Source: DATLLJ01 sp965229885
GTDB lineage: Bacteria; Acidobacteriota; Vicinamibacteria; Vicinamibacterales; CAVVIG01
Direction: 5' to 3'
Assembly: GCA_965229885.1 (NCBI GenBank)
Contig: CBDDJX010000003.1
Location: forward strand, 434,001-498,000
DNA length: 64,000 nt
Below, piece by piece: positions 38,734 through 47,170 of the stretch (within the stretch, counting starts at the first letter, position 1; every line of letters begins with the position of its first letter). A model generated the notes under the pieces. The model was given only the letters and a program-made list of their open reading frames with translations, did no database searches and was not told the DNA's origin. Position numbers and translations under genes: made by a program.

Positions 38734-38996
38734 ATATTTTCTATATTGATGCACGCAGAAGCACTGCGTGAGTGAGGGTCGGTCAAACTACCGTTTGCAG
38801 GATATTCAGTTGTCGTTGTCTTAAGCGACGCATTGAGCCGTCGCTGCTCGCTGGGGGCCCCTAAAACCCGCAGCTCGCTCTTTGAAACTGCCGACGCTTA
38901 ATGCGTCGGGTTAAGATTGTCTGGGACGACCCACCGTCCGCCTCTGCCCTGCGGGCTCGCGGAGCGAGCGGAGGCGGGACCCCAGGCAGACAAGTT
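38734..38996 (+). other. 23S to 5S spacer with processing arm and hairpin repeats
   Basis: The 3' arm of the 23S stem is at 38787-38813. A hairpin with GCGACGCATTGAGCCGTCGC at 38825-38844 and the following GGGGGCCCCTAAAACCC repeat the arrangement found before 23S at 35407. Another short inverted repeat, CCGACGC-TTAAT-GCGTCGG, follows near 38892. No coding signal. Confidence 0.6.
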
Positions 38997-39113
<117 letters not shown>

Positions 39114-39125
39114 ATTTATGACCAG

Positions 39126-39160
39126 GCCCGACGCGAAGAATCGCGTCGGGCTATTCTTTT
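39126..39160 (+). terminator. Rho-independent terminator of the rRNA operon
   Basis: GCCCGACGCGA (39126-39136) and TCGCGTCGGGC (39141-39151) form a perfect 11-bp stem with a four-base loop (AGAA), followed by TATTCTTTT. This is a strong intrinsic terminator 12 bases after 5S. Confidence 0.93.
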
Positions 39161-39278
39161 GTACCCCCTCCTGATTCACCGTGCCCGCCGAGAACTTCCG
39201 ACGTCGGACCGTCGCTGTGTTAGTCTGTGCCGTGATCACCCTTGGTTTCCTGTAAGCGGGCGGGCAAGGAGGTAGGAA

Positions 39279-40502
39279 ATGTGTCGGCAGCTTCGGATGT
39301 TCGGTACGGTGGTGATTGCCGTGTCTATGGTGGTGTTACTGCGACTGGAGCGGGTCTCAGCCCAGGCCCCGAAGGCGGATGGGACTGGGGCTAGGACGGC
39401 CGGTCCCGCCCTCAAGACAGCCTGGGGCGACCCTGATCTGCAGGGCCTTTGGACCGACGGCGTGACGACGCCGCTCCAGCGAGACCCCAAGTTCGGAAAC
39501 AGGGAATTCTACACAGATGAGGAGTCAGCCGCGATCGATAAGGCCCGGGCGGTGCCGAGGGGCGTCGGCGACAAACGGGCCCCGCGCGGAACCGAGCAGG
39601 ACGTCAGCGGCGCGTACAACAGCGTGTTCCAGTCGCGGCTGCACACCGGCAAGCGCACGTCCCTGATAATCGATCCGCCCGACGGCCGGATCCCGCCGCA
39701 GATCGAAGAGGCGAAGAAGCGCAGACAGATGGTCCTGGATTTTGAGAACGCCCTTCTGGCCCCCACTGAGGTCTGCAGAAAGAAACTGGTGGGTTGCTCG
39801 GGCGGTAAGTATGGGCCGGTGTCATCGTTACGGGAGACGACGCCTCCCTTTTACGTGGCCACCGGTGCGCGGGGCGGCACGTCAGGTGCCATCAATCGCG
39901 CGAACGGCCCCGAGGACCGGAACCTGTCCGAGCGGTGCTTGGGCACGGGTATTCCGGGATTCACCGGCGGGCTCGGTTTCTTCCCCCGCATCGTTCAGTC
40001 GCGAGGCGCGGTGTCGATCTACTACGACGTCGGCCAGGGCTGGGGATTTCAGCGGGTCATCCCGATTAGTAACGCCCCGCATCTGCCCAAGCAAATCCAC
40101 CAGTGGTGGGGAGACTCCCGCGGTCACTGGGAAGGTAATACGCTGGTGGTCGATGTCGCCAACTTCAACCAGAAGAAGGATTACCAGGGCGCCCGCGAGA
40201 ACCTGCATCTGGTCGAGCGCTTCACTCGCGTCGACGCGAACACGCTCGAGTACAACGTGACGATCGAGGATCCGACGACGTGGACGAGGCCGTGGACCGC
40301 CAAAGTTGAATGGACGAAAACGAGTGACGAGTTGAATCGGCACTATATGGAGCCCCGGTGTCATGAGGGGAACTACGGCATGGCCGGGCTGCTTATCGGT
40401 GCCCGCAATGACGAGCGCAACTTTGCCGAGGGAAGGGGCCCCGATCCGGCCAAGATGTGCACGGCCGGGTGTGGAACGGACGCCGGCGCGCCTGGGGAGT
40501 AG
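39279..40502 (+). CDS. Secreted protein of an acidobacterial-type WGDPDLQG family, unknown function
   Basis: A 407-residue protein starting at ATG 39279 with AAGGAGG about nine bases upstream. Signal peptide: FGTVVIAVSMVVLLRLERVS, cleavage after AQA. The mature part opens KTAWGDPDLQGLWTDG and includes RIPPQIEEAKKR, NLSERCLGTGIPGF, PHLPKQIHQWWGDSRGHWEG, NTLVVDVANFNQKKDYQGAR, EDPTTWTRPWTAK and a cysteine-containing end. I know this as a widespread secreted family in Acidobacteria and some Proteobacteria without an assigned role. A broken paralogue lies at 41472-42313. Confidence 0.8.
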   Translation: MCRQLRMFGTVVIAVSMVVLLRLERVSAQAPKADGTGARTAGPALKTAWGDPDLQGLWTDGVTTPLQRDPKFGNREFYTDEESAAIDKARAVPRGVGDKRAPRGTEQDVSGAYNSVFQSRLHTGKRTSLIIDPPDGRIPPQIEEAKKRRQMVLDFENALLAPTEVCRKKLVGCSGGKYGPVSSLRETTPPFYVATGARGGTSGAINRANGPEDRNLSERCLGTGIPGFTGGLGFFPRIVQSRGAVSIYYDVGQGWGFQRVIPISNAPHLPKQIHQWWGDSRGHWEGNTLVVDVANFNQKKDYQGARENLHLVERFTRVDANTLEYNVTIEDPTTWTRPWTAKVEWTKTSDELNRHYMEPRCHEGNYGMAGLLIGARNDERNFAEGRGPDPAKMCTAGCGTDAGAPGE

Positions 40503-40573
40503 CAGTTGCTGTAGCGGAAGCTGGTACCGCATCCCTGAAGTTGGTTGGCGGAATCGGGTGTATCGGATGCAAA

Positions 40574-40604
40574 GCTGCTCCACTTGGGTGCCTCTTGGAG
40601 CAGC
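40574..40604. repeat. 9-bp hairpin after the secreted-family gene
   Basis: GCTGCTCCA (40574-40582) and TGGAGCAGC (40596-40604) form a perfect stem with a 13-base loop, in the 173-bp gap before the methyltransferase gene. No T tract follows, so termination is uncertain. Confidence 0.5.
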
Positions 40605-40675
40605 GTGTTCCCGTTCGGCTAGCGACTGGCTGTGCAGCCTGACTTATGACCGATGGCTTCTTCAATCTTCCGCTC

Positions 40676-41371
40676 ATGAGTCTCAGGAATGTCGCACTTG
40701 CCGCGGCGTTCGCCTGGGGTGTTGCGGTCAGCGGAATGGCGCAGCAATCTGGCGTCGCCGTCCGCTCCGACGTGCACCCGGTCAGCGGCCGGCATTATGC
40801 CGCGGTGATGTCGGCGGCCGGCGCCGCATGGCTCGACCGTCCAGAACGTATCGAAGAGGAGCAGCCGGATCGAGCCCTGGACGTGCTAAGAATTGCCCGG
40901 GGCGCGATGGTTGCGGATGTGGGTGCGGGCTCGGGTTACTTCACCGCGAAGCTCGCATCGCGCGTTGGTCCGGCTGGAAAAGTCTACGCCGTCGACATCC
41001 AGGCGGAGATGATCCGATTGCTCGAAATCCGGCTGAAGGCCGAACGTATCTCGAATGTGATTCCCATACACGGCGACGTAGACGACCCACACTTGCCGGC
41101 TTCGGCCCTTGATCTTGTGCTGATGGTTGACGTCTATCATGAGTTCTCGGCGCCGCAGGCGATGCTGCGGCACCTGCGTGCGGCGCTGAAGCCTGGCGGC
41201 CGACTTGTGCTCCTCGAGTATCGAAAAGAAGATCCGTTGATTCCCATCCGGCCCGAGCACAAGATGAGCGTGGCCGAGGCGAAGCTAGAGCTTGAGGCCG
41301 AAGGTTTCATGCTGTCGCAGGTCGACGAATCACTCCCGCGTCAGCATATTCTCGTCTTCACCAAACGCTGA
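40676..41371 (+). CDS. Class I SAM-dependent methyltransferase with a signal peptide
   Basis: A 231-residue protein. From ATG 40676 the N-terminus is MSLRNVALAAAFAWGVAVSG with cleavage around AQQ, a convincing signal peptide. The rest is a class I methyltransferase: VADVGAGSGYFTAKLA (motif I, SAM site), VYAVDIQAEMIRLL (acidic loop), LDLVLMVDVYHEF (motif IV) and ALKPGGRLVLLEYR (motif VI). Between signal and fold is HYAAVMSAAGAAWLDRPER, a segment I associate with this exported subgroup. SAM is not normally available in the periplasm, so either the protein acts on something else there or the signal is not used. Confidence 0.8.
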   Translation: MSLRNVALAAAFAWGVAVSGMAQQSGVAVRSDVHPVSGRHYAAVMSAAGAAWLDRPERIEEEQPDRALDVLRIARGAMVADVGAGSGYFTAKLASRVGPAGKVYAVDIQAEMIRLLEIRLKAERISNVIPIHGDVDDPHLPASALDLVLMVDVYHEFSAPQAMLRHLRAALKPGGRLVLLEYRKEDPLIPIRPEHKMSVAEAKLELEAEGFMLSQVDESLPRQHILVFTKR

Positions 41372-41471
41372 TCGCCGACCACCAACGATTCGGACGGGCC
41401 GACGTTTCCTGCCGTCCGAGCCATCATGCAAGAAATCTTCGCTTTCCCAGTCGAATGTTCGCCCGGCAGTC

Positions 41472-42313
41472 TTACCGCAGTGGATCGCGTGCCTCCTCGA
41501 AACGGCTGCCTGAATCACATCTGACGTAGTTGCAGAGCGTCGCCGGATCGGGGCCGCGTCCCTCGGCAAACGCCCGGTCCTCGGAGCGGGCTCCCGCGAG
41601 CTGGCTCGCCAAACCGTAATTTCCCTCGTGGCACCGTGGCTCGTAATAGATCCGGTTCGGCTGCTCGTCTTGCTTCATCAGTTCCTGCTTCACGGTCCAC
41701 GGTTTCGTCCACGTCGTCGGATCCTCCATCGTGCCGACGAGTTCAAGCGTCTTGGGGCCAGTGCGGGTCCAGCGCTCGATCAAGTGCAGATTCTCTCTGG
41801 ATTCCTGGTAGTTCGTCTTGGCGGTGAAATTGGTGACGTCAACAACCAGCGTCGCGCCCTCCCAATGGGCCCGCGATCGCCCCACCATTGGCGAATGTTC
41901 GGGGGCAGATACGGGGCCGTGGTTACGGGGATCTCGCGGTGGTAGACCTGCCCCTGGCCATAGTCCACGAAAAGCGAGATCTGCCCGGGCGATTGCACGA
42001 TGCGTCGGTAGTTGCCGCCGAACGTGTTGTGGCCGTGTCCGAAATCCGGCAGTCCGCCCATCAAACACCGCTCCGGCAGTCCGCCCATCAAACACCGCTC
42101 GGATGCACCTCGGTCCTCGGGACCGTCAGTGCGATTATATTGCCCGATGTTGTAGATTAAGGAGGAGCCTCCGCCCGCCGCGGTGACGGCGGCCCATACT
42201 TGCCGCCCGCACAGGCCGGCTGATTGTCTCTGCAGGCCGGTACGGCTTGCAGGAGGGCCAGGCTAAACTGCCTTTCCTGGTCGATCCGTTTCTGCGCATC
42301 GGCCGTGTGAGCT
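41472..42313 (-). pseudogene. Decayed paralogue of the secreted WGDPDLQG-family protein, cut by IS3
   Basis: The C-terminal two thirds of the family can be followed in three frames: QKRIDQERQFSLALLQAVPA and CAGGKYGPPSPRR, then NIGQYNRTDGPEDR, then GGNYRRIVQSPGQISLFVDY, PPNIRQWWGD, HWEGATLVVDVTNF, GTMEDPTTWTKPWTVK, YEPRCHEGNYG and a stop at 41472. These align by eye with the intact gene at 39279. Frame changes occur near 42150 and 41890, and the N-terminus with signal peptide is missing where the IS3 element begins at 42314. It also contains a 27-bp tandem duplication. Confidence 0.8.
42045..42098. repeat. 27-bp tandem duplication inside the decayed gene
   Basis: TCCGGCAGTCCGCCCATCAA plus seven further bases (42045-42071) is repeated exactly at 42072-42098. 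In the gene's frame this duplicates nine codons (ERCLMGGLP), the region matching ERCLGTGIP of the intact paralogue. Confidence 0.9.
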
Positions 42314-42415
42314 TGATCCGGTTTCGTGGACACAATCCGAAAGGTGGATACGATGTCCAGAAGGGGATCACGCAGAGCGGGACGACGCGCGTGACGACAG
42401 TTCACTGAGGAGTTC

Positions 42416-42670
42416 ATGGCCGGCGCGGTCCGGCTCGTGTTGGATGAGGGCAAGACGATCGGTGCCGGCTCGCGCGACCTGGATCTGACGCCGTCATCGC
42501 TGGCGCATTGGGTCCGACACGCCCAAGCCGATCGGACGAAAGGCAAGACCGGCCTGACGCCGGCGGAGCGGGAGGAGCTGGCACGGCTCCGCAAAGCGAA
42601 TCGGATCCTCGCCGAGGAGCGCGACATCCTGAAACAAGCGGCGGCCTTCTTCGCGAAGCAGAGCCGATGA
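42416..42670 (+). CDS. IS3-family transposase orfA (helix-turn-helix)
   Basis: 84 residues from ATG 42416: MAGAVRLVLDEGKTIGAGSR, LTPSSLAHWVRHAQADR (HTH) and the leucine-zipper-like ERDILKQAAAFFAKQSR ending, typical of OrfA. The same frame extends upstream to ATG 42353 (MSRRGSRRAGRRA-stop-RQFTEEF) but a TGA at 42392-42394, present in both copies, interrupts it. The TGA stop overlaps the ATG of orfB by ATGA; the usual programmed frameshift for OrfAB may occur here. Confidence 0.85.
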   Translation: MAGAVRLVLDEGKTIGAGSRDLDLTPSSLAHWVRHAQADRTKGKTGLTPAEREELARLRKANRILAEERDILKQAAAFFAKQSR

Positions 42671-43629
42671 GGTGTACCTTCATCGCGGCGAAGAAGGCCG
42701 AGCATACGGTGAGCATTCTCTGTCGATGTCTGCGCGTGACGCGCAGCGGCTTCTACGCCTGGCAGCGTCGTCCGGAATCGACGCACACCCGTGATGATCG
42801 TCGGCTGACCGTGCTGGTGCGGGCCTCGTTCGAGGAGAGTACGCAGCGGTACGGCAGCCCGCGCATTCACGAGGATCTGATCGAGCAGGACGAGCACGTC
42901 AGCCGCAAACGGGTCGTGCGATTGATGCAGGAAGACGGCCTGCAGGCGCGGCGCCGGAAGCGCTACAAGCTGACAACCATGAGTGATCACGCCCAACCGG
43001 TCGCGGCGAATCTACTGGACCGCCAGTGCGAGGCGGACGCGCCGAATCAGCGGTGGGTCGGCGACACGACCGAGTTCGTCATCGGCAGCAGCGGCAAGCT
43101 CTACCTCGCGGCGATCCTAGATCTGTTCTCGCGGTGCATCGTGGGCTGGGCCGTCAGCGCCGTGAACGACCGCCATGTGACGATCACCGCCCTGGAGGCG
43201 GCGCTCACGCGCCGGTGCCCCGAGATCGGCCTGCTCCAGCACTCCGACCAGGGCTCGACATACGCGAGCGAGGATGATCAGGACGTCCTCGAGGCGCGCG
43301 GCATCGTGTGCAGCATGAGCCGGCGGGGCAACTGCCACGATAACGCGGTAATGGAAAGCTGCTTCTCGACGATCAAAGCGGAACTCGCCGATCGCTTCGA
43401 CAGCTGCAGCGAGGCCAAGCGGGAGTTGTTCGCTTACATCGAGGTGTTCTCTAACCAACGTCGCCGGCACTCGACGATCGGCCAGATCAGTCCGGCGGCG
43501 TACGAGCGGCGCGCGCGGGCAGAGGGCAGGGACGCCATGGCAAACCGCACCGGACGCGGTTTCCCACAGCGCCCACACCCGTCGCTCTTGTCTGGAAATG
43601 AGGAACGAAGTGAGCGGCCGGGGACATGA
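42667..43629 (+). CDS. IS3-family transposase orfB (DDE integrase domain)
   Basis: 320 residues. It starts at ATG 42667 overlapping the orfA stop. HTH_21 region: VSILCRCLRVTRSGFYAWQR and YGSPRIHEDL. The rve catalytic core has WVGDTTEF (first Asp), LLQHSDQGSTYASEDDQ (second Asp) and NAVMESCFSTIKAE (Glu), all three DDE residues present. The ending is FSNQRRRHSTIGQISPAAYE. The copy appears intact and could be active. Confidence 0.93.
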   Translation: MRCTFIAAKKAEHTVSILCRCLRVTRSGFYAWQRRPESTHTRDDRRLTVLVRASFEESTQRYGSPRIHEDLIEQDEHVSRKRVVRLMQEDGLQARRRKRYKLTTMSDHAQPVAANLLDRQCEADAPNQRWVGDTTEFVIGSSGKLYLAAILDLFSRCIVGWAVSAVNDRHVTITALEAALTRRCPEIGLLQHSDQGSTYASEDDQDVLEARGIVCSMSRRGNCHDNAVMESCFSTIKAELADRFDSCSEAKRELFAYIEVFSNQRRRHSTIGQISPAAYERRARAEGRDAMANRTGRGFPQRPHPSLLSGNEERSERPGT

Positions 43630-43637
43630 GTGACAGA

Positions 43638-44908
43638 TCAGTCCGGGGACATGGGTAACACTTGGTGGGTGTTACCACGCCGTGTGAGAGCGGAGGAGCG
43701 CGCGTTCTTGGCGGGCTCCGTAGTCGTCCCGGCCGGTCCTCTCCTGACGGTGCGGCCTTTGTGATCTTCAATGCGGAGAATGCGTTCGTTCATCCGTCCG
43801 AGCTTCACTGGCCCGAAGTATACGTCCCAGAGCCCATCGTCGACTTCTTCCAGTCCGACGTACTCGCCCGCCAGCGTGTGCGTCACGCAGACCCAGCGCT
43901 TCTTCCACCGGATGCCGCTGTTGCGACTGACGAGGCGGACTTCGAAGTGGCCGGGGTATTCCACGGGCGCGAGCGTGCGCGGCAGCGTCCGCGGTGACGG
44001 CTGGTAGACGGAGCCAGGCGTTTCTTGGTCCAATGCTTCGTGCGGGCGTTCGTCGTTGTACTCGTGACGAAACCGATTGAACCGGATCTGTTGGGCGCGC
44101 AGATTGGCGCTCGGGGGACGCGTGGCCTCGGCTTTCAGCGTCCGATGCATCCGCTCATGGCGCCCGTTCTGCTGCGGGGACGCGGGGGCGATCAGTTCCG
44201 GGAGGATCCCGAGCCGAATCCACCAGACGGACAACGTGGACAGGCGCCCGAGCGCGGTAGTGGCGAAGGGCACGCCATTGTCGGTCCGGATGATCCCCGG
44301 CAAGCCGTACTCTTGGAAGAGGCGGAGGAAGAGCGGGCGAGCCGTAACGATCGCGGTCGAGAGCAGGCCGTGACAGGTCAGCAAGTACCGACTGAAGCCA
44401 TCGACGATCGTCAACGGATAGCAATACACCCCGTCGCGGGTTTTGAACTGCCCTTTGAAGTCCGCGGTCCAGGTCCCGTTGGGGGCCGTCATCGGGATCA
44501 GCGGCCGACCCGGGTGTGCGGGCACCGGCCGCCGCCGCGACCCCGTGATGAGACCGGCGCGATCCAGCAGATCACAGACCGTACTCCGGGCCGGGAGTGT
44601 CCACGTCGGGTGCCGCGTGGCCACGATCTTCAGGAGTTTCTTGGCGCCCCAGGTCGGATGGTGGCGGCGCCGTCCAGCAGGGCCGCGATGATCGGCGGGG
44701 GCGTCCGGTGCGGACAATGCGCCGGCCGCCGTGACCGATCGACCAGCCCGGCCGGTCCCCCAACCTCATAGCGCTCGATCCATTTATAGGCGGTCTTCCG
44801 ACTGATGCCGTAGCGTCGCGCCAGCTCCGCGACGTCGAACACATCGCGCTGGTAGTCGGCGATGAACTGCACGCGTTGGTCCATGAGTAACGTCTCCTGC
44901 CATGGCAT
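43638..44908 (-). pseudogene. IS481-like transposase, frameshifted
   Basis: The N-terminal frame (44908 to about 44670) has MDQRVQFIADYQRDVFDVAE, ARRYGISRKTAYKWIERYE and LVDRSRRPAHCPHRTPP, the tandem HTH of IS481 transposases. The C-terminal frame continues HHPTWGAKKLLKIVATRHP, WTADFKGQFKT (first Asp), IIRTDNGVPFATTAL (second Asp), QQNGRHERMHRTLKAEA (Glu), FNRFRHEYNDERPHEALDQ and a tail with FGPVKLGRMNER. One base shift near 44670 separates them. DDE residues are kept, so the element may have been active until recently. Confidence 0.85.
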
Positions 44909-44957
44909 CGAGCACCTCGGCTCGAGTGTGGCTGAATGTGTTACCCATGTCCCCGGA
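43642..44957 (-). mobile_element. IS481-like insertion sequence with perfect 20-bp terminal inverted repeats
   Basis: Left end TCCGGGGACATGGGTAACAC (43642-43661) and right end GTGTTACCCATGTCCCCGGA (44938-44957) are exact reverse complements. The 1,316-bp element lies between the IS3 element and the truncated IS copy 2. Its transposase is on the minus strand. Confidence 0.9.
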
Positions 44958-45046
44958 CTCTTCTGTTACCCTTCTCCCCGGACCGCACCAAGAGCCACTC
45001 AAACAGCGTAGTGAACCTGTCCACCAGATCGGATCAGGCTCAGGGC

Positions 45047-46097
45047 GGGCGCCGATGCGTTCTTTGCGCTGGAGTTGCACCGACGGCAGAAAGAGATTCT
45101 GCAACAGCCGCAGGTCGGCCTACACATCGTTCATCGCTGCGAGGGCCCCCGCCGAGTCATACCGCACATAGCCCATCAGCTTCCGGACGTGGGTCCAGTT
45201 CTTTTGTTCGATATGCGCGTTGTCGTTCTTCTTGTACGGCCGCCCCCGCGTGAATTGAATCTGCTGCGCCCGGCAGTACCGGTGCAGATGCGCGTTGATG
45301 AACTCCGAGCCGTTGTCGGAGTCGATCCCCCGGAGCGCGAAGGGCAAGGCCGCGCGCAAGTGGTCGAGCCGTTCCTGGACCCGGACCTGACTTTTCCCCA
45401 TGACGGCGCCGTGTTCGACCCAGGTGGTCTGAATGTCGGTGAGATTCAGCGTATGGAGGAAGTCCCCATCGGCGCGGTCGCCCGAGTGACTCACCAGGTC
45501 CACCTCGGTGAAGCCGGGCTCGGTGACGTCCCAGTGATCGGTCTTGCCCAGAATGTGGTGCTTCAACAGCGGGCCGGGTTTGGTGCGCCCATACAGCCGT
45601 CGGCGGATCGTGCGCTGGTCGGGCGCCAGCAGGCGATCGATCTGGCGCGGGCTGATGGTGCGCACCTTCGCTTCGGTGGCGGGCGACACCGCGAGGCGGC
45701 GGCGGGCCCACGGCAGCCACGTCGGCAGCAGGGCCTTCAGGCGGCGGGCCCACGGATCGCCCGCCGCGACCCAGACCGCCCGGAGTGCCCGCACCCCCGC
45801 GGCGTCATAGCGCGTGGGTCGGCCCCGACGCGGGCCCCGCGGGGGCCGCACGGCTGGCCGCCGCCAGGCCCGAATGATCGCCTTCCGATGGTAGCCCGTC
45901 ACCGTCACCGCCTCTGTGAGCATGCGCCCCTTCTCCGTCCGCGAGGCCCCCACGTACCGGTCCCGCATCGGCGCCAAATACTCCAGCCTCGCCTGTGGTC
46001 CCACGCGGGTGCCCTCCTGTGGCACACCCGCTTGGGTAACACCCTTTAGGGCGCGACGATCTTTCCTTCGGTCACACTTACCATGGCGCGATACGGG
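45047..46097 (-). mobile_element. Integrase-type insertion sequence, copy 2 (3'-truncated)
   Basis: The transposase runs from ATG 46084 to the truncation at 45047; it contains RYDAAGVRALRAVWVAAGDP, FTEVDLVSHSGDR (first Asp), ALRGIDSDNGSEFINAHLHR (second Asp), GRPYKKNDNAHIEQKNW (Glu) and an in-frame TAG at 45120-45122. One base is missing near 46060 compared with copy 1. The C-terminal 120 residues seen in copy 1 are absent here, cut off at the sequence next to the IS481-like element. The right end ATACGGG is followed within three bases by TTGACC, the -35 box of the gmd promoter. Confidence 0.85.
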
Positions 46098-46100
46098 CGC

Positions 46101-46130
46101 TTGACCGACCTTCTTCGGAGTCGCTACAAT
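46101..46130 (+). promoter_or_regulatory. Promoter of the gmd operon
   Basis: TTGACC at 46101-46106 and TACAAT at 46125-46130, 18 bp apart, 48 bases before the gmd ATG. Both hexamers are close to the sigma-70 consensus. The -35 box lies at or inside the end of the upstream IS, suggesting a hybrid promoter. Confidence 0.7.
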
Positions 46131-46177
46131 CGTACCGGTCGACGCCTTACTCTCCAACGGAACCTTCCGGATTCACG

Positions 46178-47170
46178 ATGGCAAGACGCGCGCTTATTAC
46201 CGGGATCACCGGTCAGGACGGCTCGTACCTTGCTGAACTCCTGCTGGACAAGGGCTACGAAGTGTTTGGCATGGTGCGCCGATCGAGCGCGCCAAACGTC
46301 TGGCGGATCGAGCATCTGCTCGATCGCGTCACGTTGAAGCCGGCCGATCTCCTCGATCAACTGTCAATCATCCGGTTGATCGACGAGGTTCGGCCGCACG
46401 AGCTGTACAACCTGGCGGCGATGTCGTTCGTCCCCGCATCCTGGGACCAGCCGATGCTGACCGGTGAGTACAACGCTCAGGGCGTGACGCGCGTTCTTGA
46501 CGCGATCCGCCAAGTCGACCCGACGATCCGGTTCTATCAGGCTTCGTCGAGTGAGATGTTTGGAAAAGTCCGCGAGGTCCCCCAGACCGAAAAAACACCG
46601 TTCTACCCGCGGAGTCCGTACGGTGTGTCAAAAGTCTTTGCGCATTACATCACCGTGAACTACCGGGAGAGTTACAACCTCTTCGCTGTGTCTGGGATGC
46701 TCTTCAACCACGAGTCGCCGCGGCGCGGCCTGGAGTTCGTCTCCCGGAAGGTCACGGACCTCGTCGCGCGCATTAAGCTCGGCCTGGTCGATTCGCTGCC
46801 TATTGGAAACCTGGAAGCGCATCGCGACTGGGGCTTCGCGGGGGACTACGTCCGTGCAATGTGGCTGATGCTCCAGCAGGAGAAGCCCGACGATTACGTG
46901 ATTGCCACCGGAATCAGCCATTCTGTTCAGGAGCTCATTGAGATCGCGTTCGGCCGCGTAGGCCTCGACTGGCAGAAGTATGTGCGGCGCGATCCGGCGC
47001 TGCTGAGGCCCGCAGAGGTCGAGCACCTGCTGGGCGACCCGTCGAAGGCGCGGACGGAGCTCGGCTGGACGCCGACCGTGAATTTCAAGCAGCTGATCGA
47101 GATGATGGTCGATGCCGATCTGCAGCGCCGGGCATTGTCGCCTGGGGTCGCACGGGTGGCGACGCGTTGA
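46178..47170 (+). CDS. gmd: GDP-mannose 4,6-dehydratase
   Basis: A 330-residue extended SDR enzyme. TGITGQDGSYLAELLLDKGY is the Gmd NAD(P)-binding opening; YQASSSEMFGKVREVPQTE and YPRSPYGVSKVFAHYITVNY contain the catalytic Ser/Thr-Glu and YxxxK; NHESPRRGLEFVSRKVT and GNLEAHRDWGFAGDYV are diagnostic for GDP-mannose dehydratase. It converts GDP-mannose to GDP-4-keto-6-deoxymannose, precursor of fucose, rhamnose or perosamine in surface glycans. It is the first gene after a clear promoter and overlaps wbpA by a TTGA. No partner reductase or epimerase is in the window. Confidence 0.95.
   Translation: MARRALITGITGQDGSYLAELLLDKGYEVFGMVRRSSAPNVWRIEHLLDRVTLKPADLLDQLSIIRLIDEVRPHELYNLAAMSFVPASWDQPMLTGEYNAQGVTRVLDAIRQVDPTIRFYQASSSEMFGKVREVPQTEKTPFYPRSPYGVSKVFAHYITVNYRESYNLFAVSGMLFNHESPRRGLEFVSRKVTDLVARIKLGLVDSLPIGNLEAHRDWGFAGDYVRAMWLMLQQEKPDDYVIATGISHSVQELIEIAFGRVGLDWQKYVRRDPALLRPAEVEHLLGDPSKARTELGWTPTVNFKQLIEMMVDADLQRRALSPGVARVATR

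Larger units (their letters stand above)
42314..43640 (+). mobile_element. IS3-family insertion sequence, copy 1
   Basis: About 1.33 kb with orfA and orfB in the standard overlapping arrangement. The left end TGATCCGGTTTCGTGGACAC is shared exactly with copy 2 at 63595; the right end ACATGAGTGACAGATCA is a partial inverted match to the left end. It abuts the IS481-like element on the right and interrupts the decayed gene on the left. No target duplication can be read because both flanks are rearranged. Confidence 0.85.

Noticed and set aside
42353..42415. Upstream extension of IS3 orfA from ATG 42353
   Set aside because: A TGA at 42392-42394 interrupts it in both IS copies, so the ATG at 42416 was used; the upstream part may still be ancestral coding sequence.
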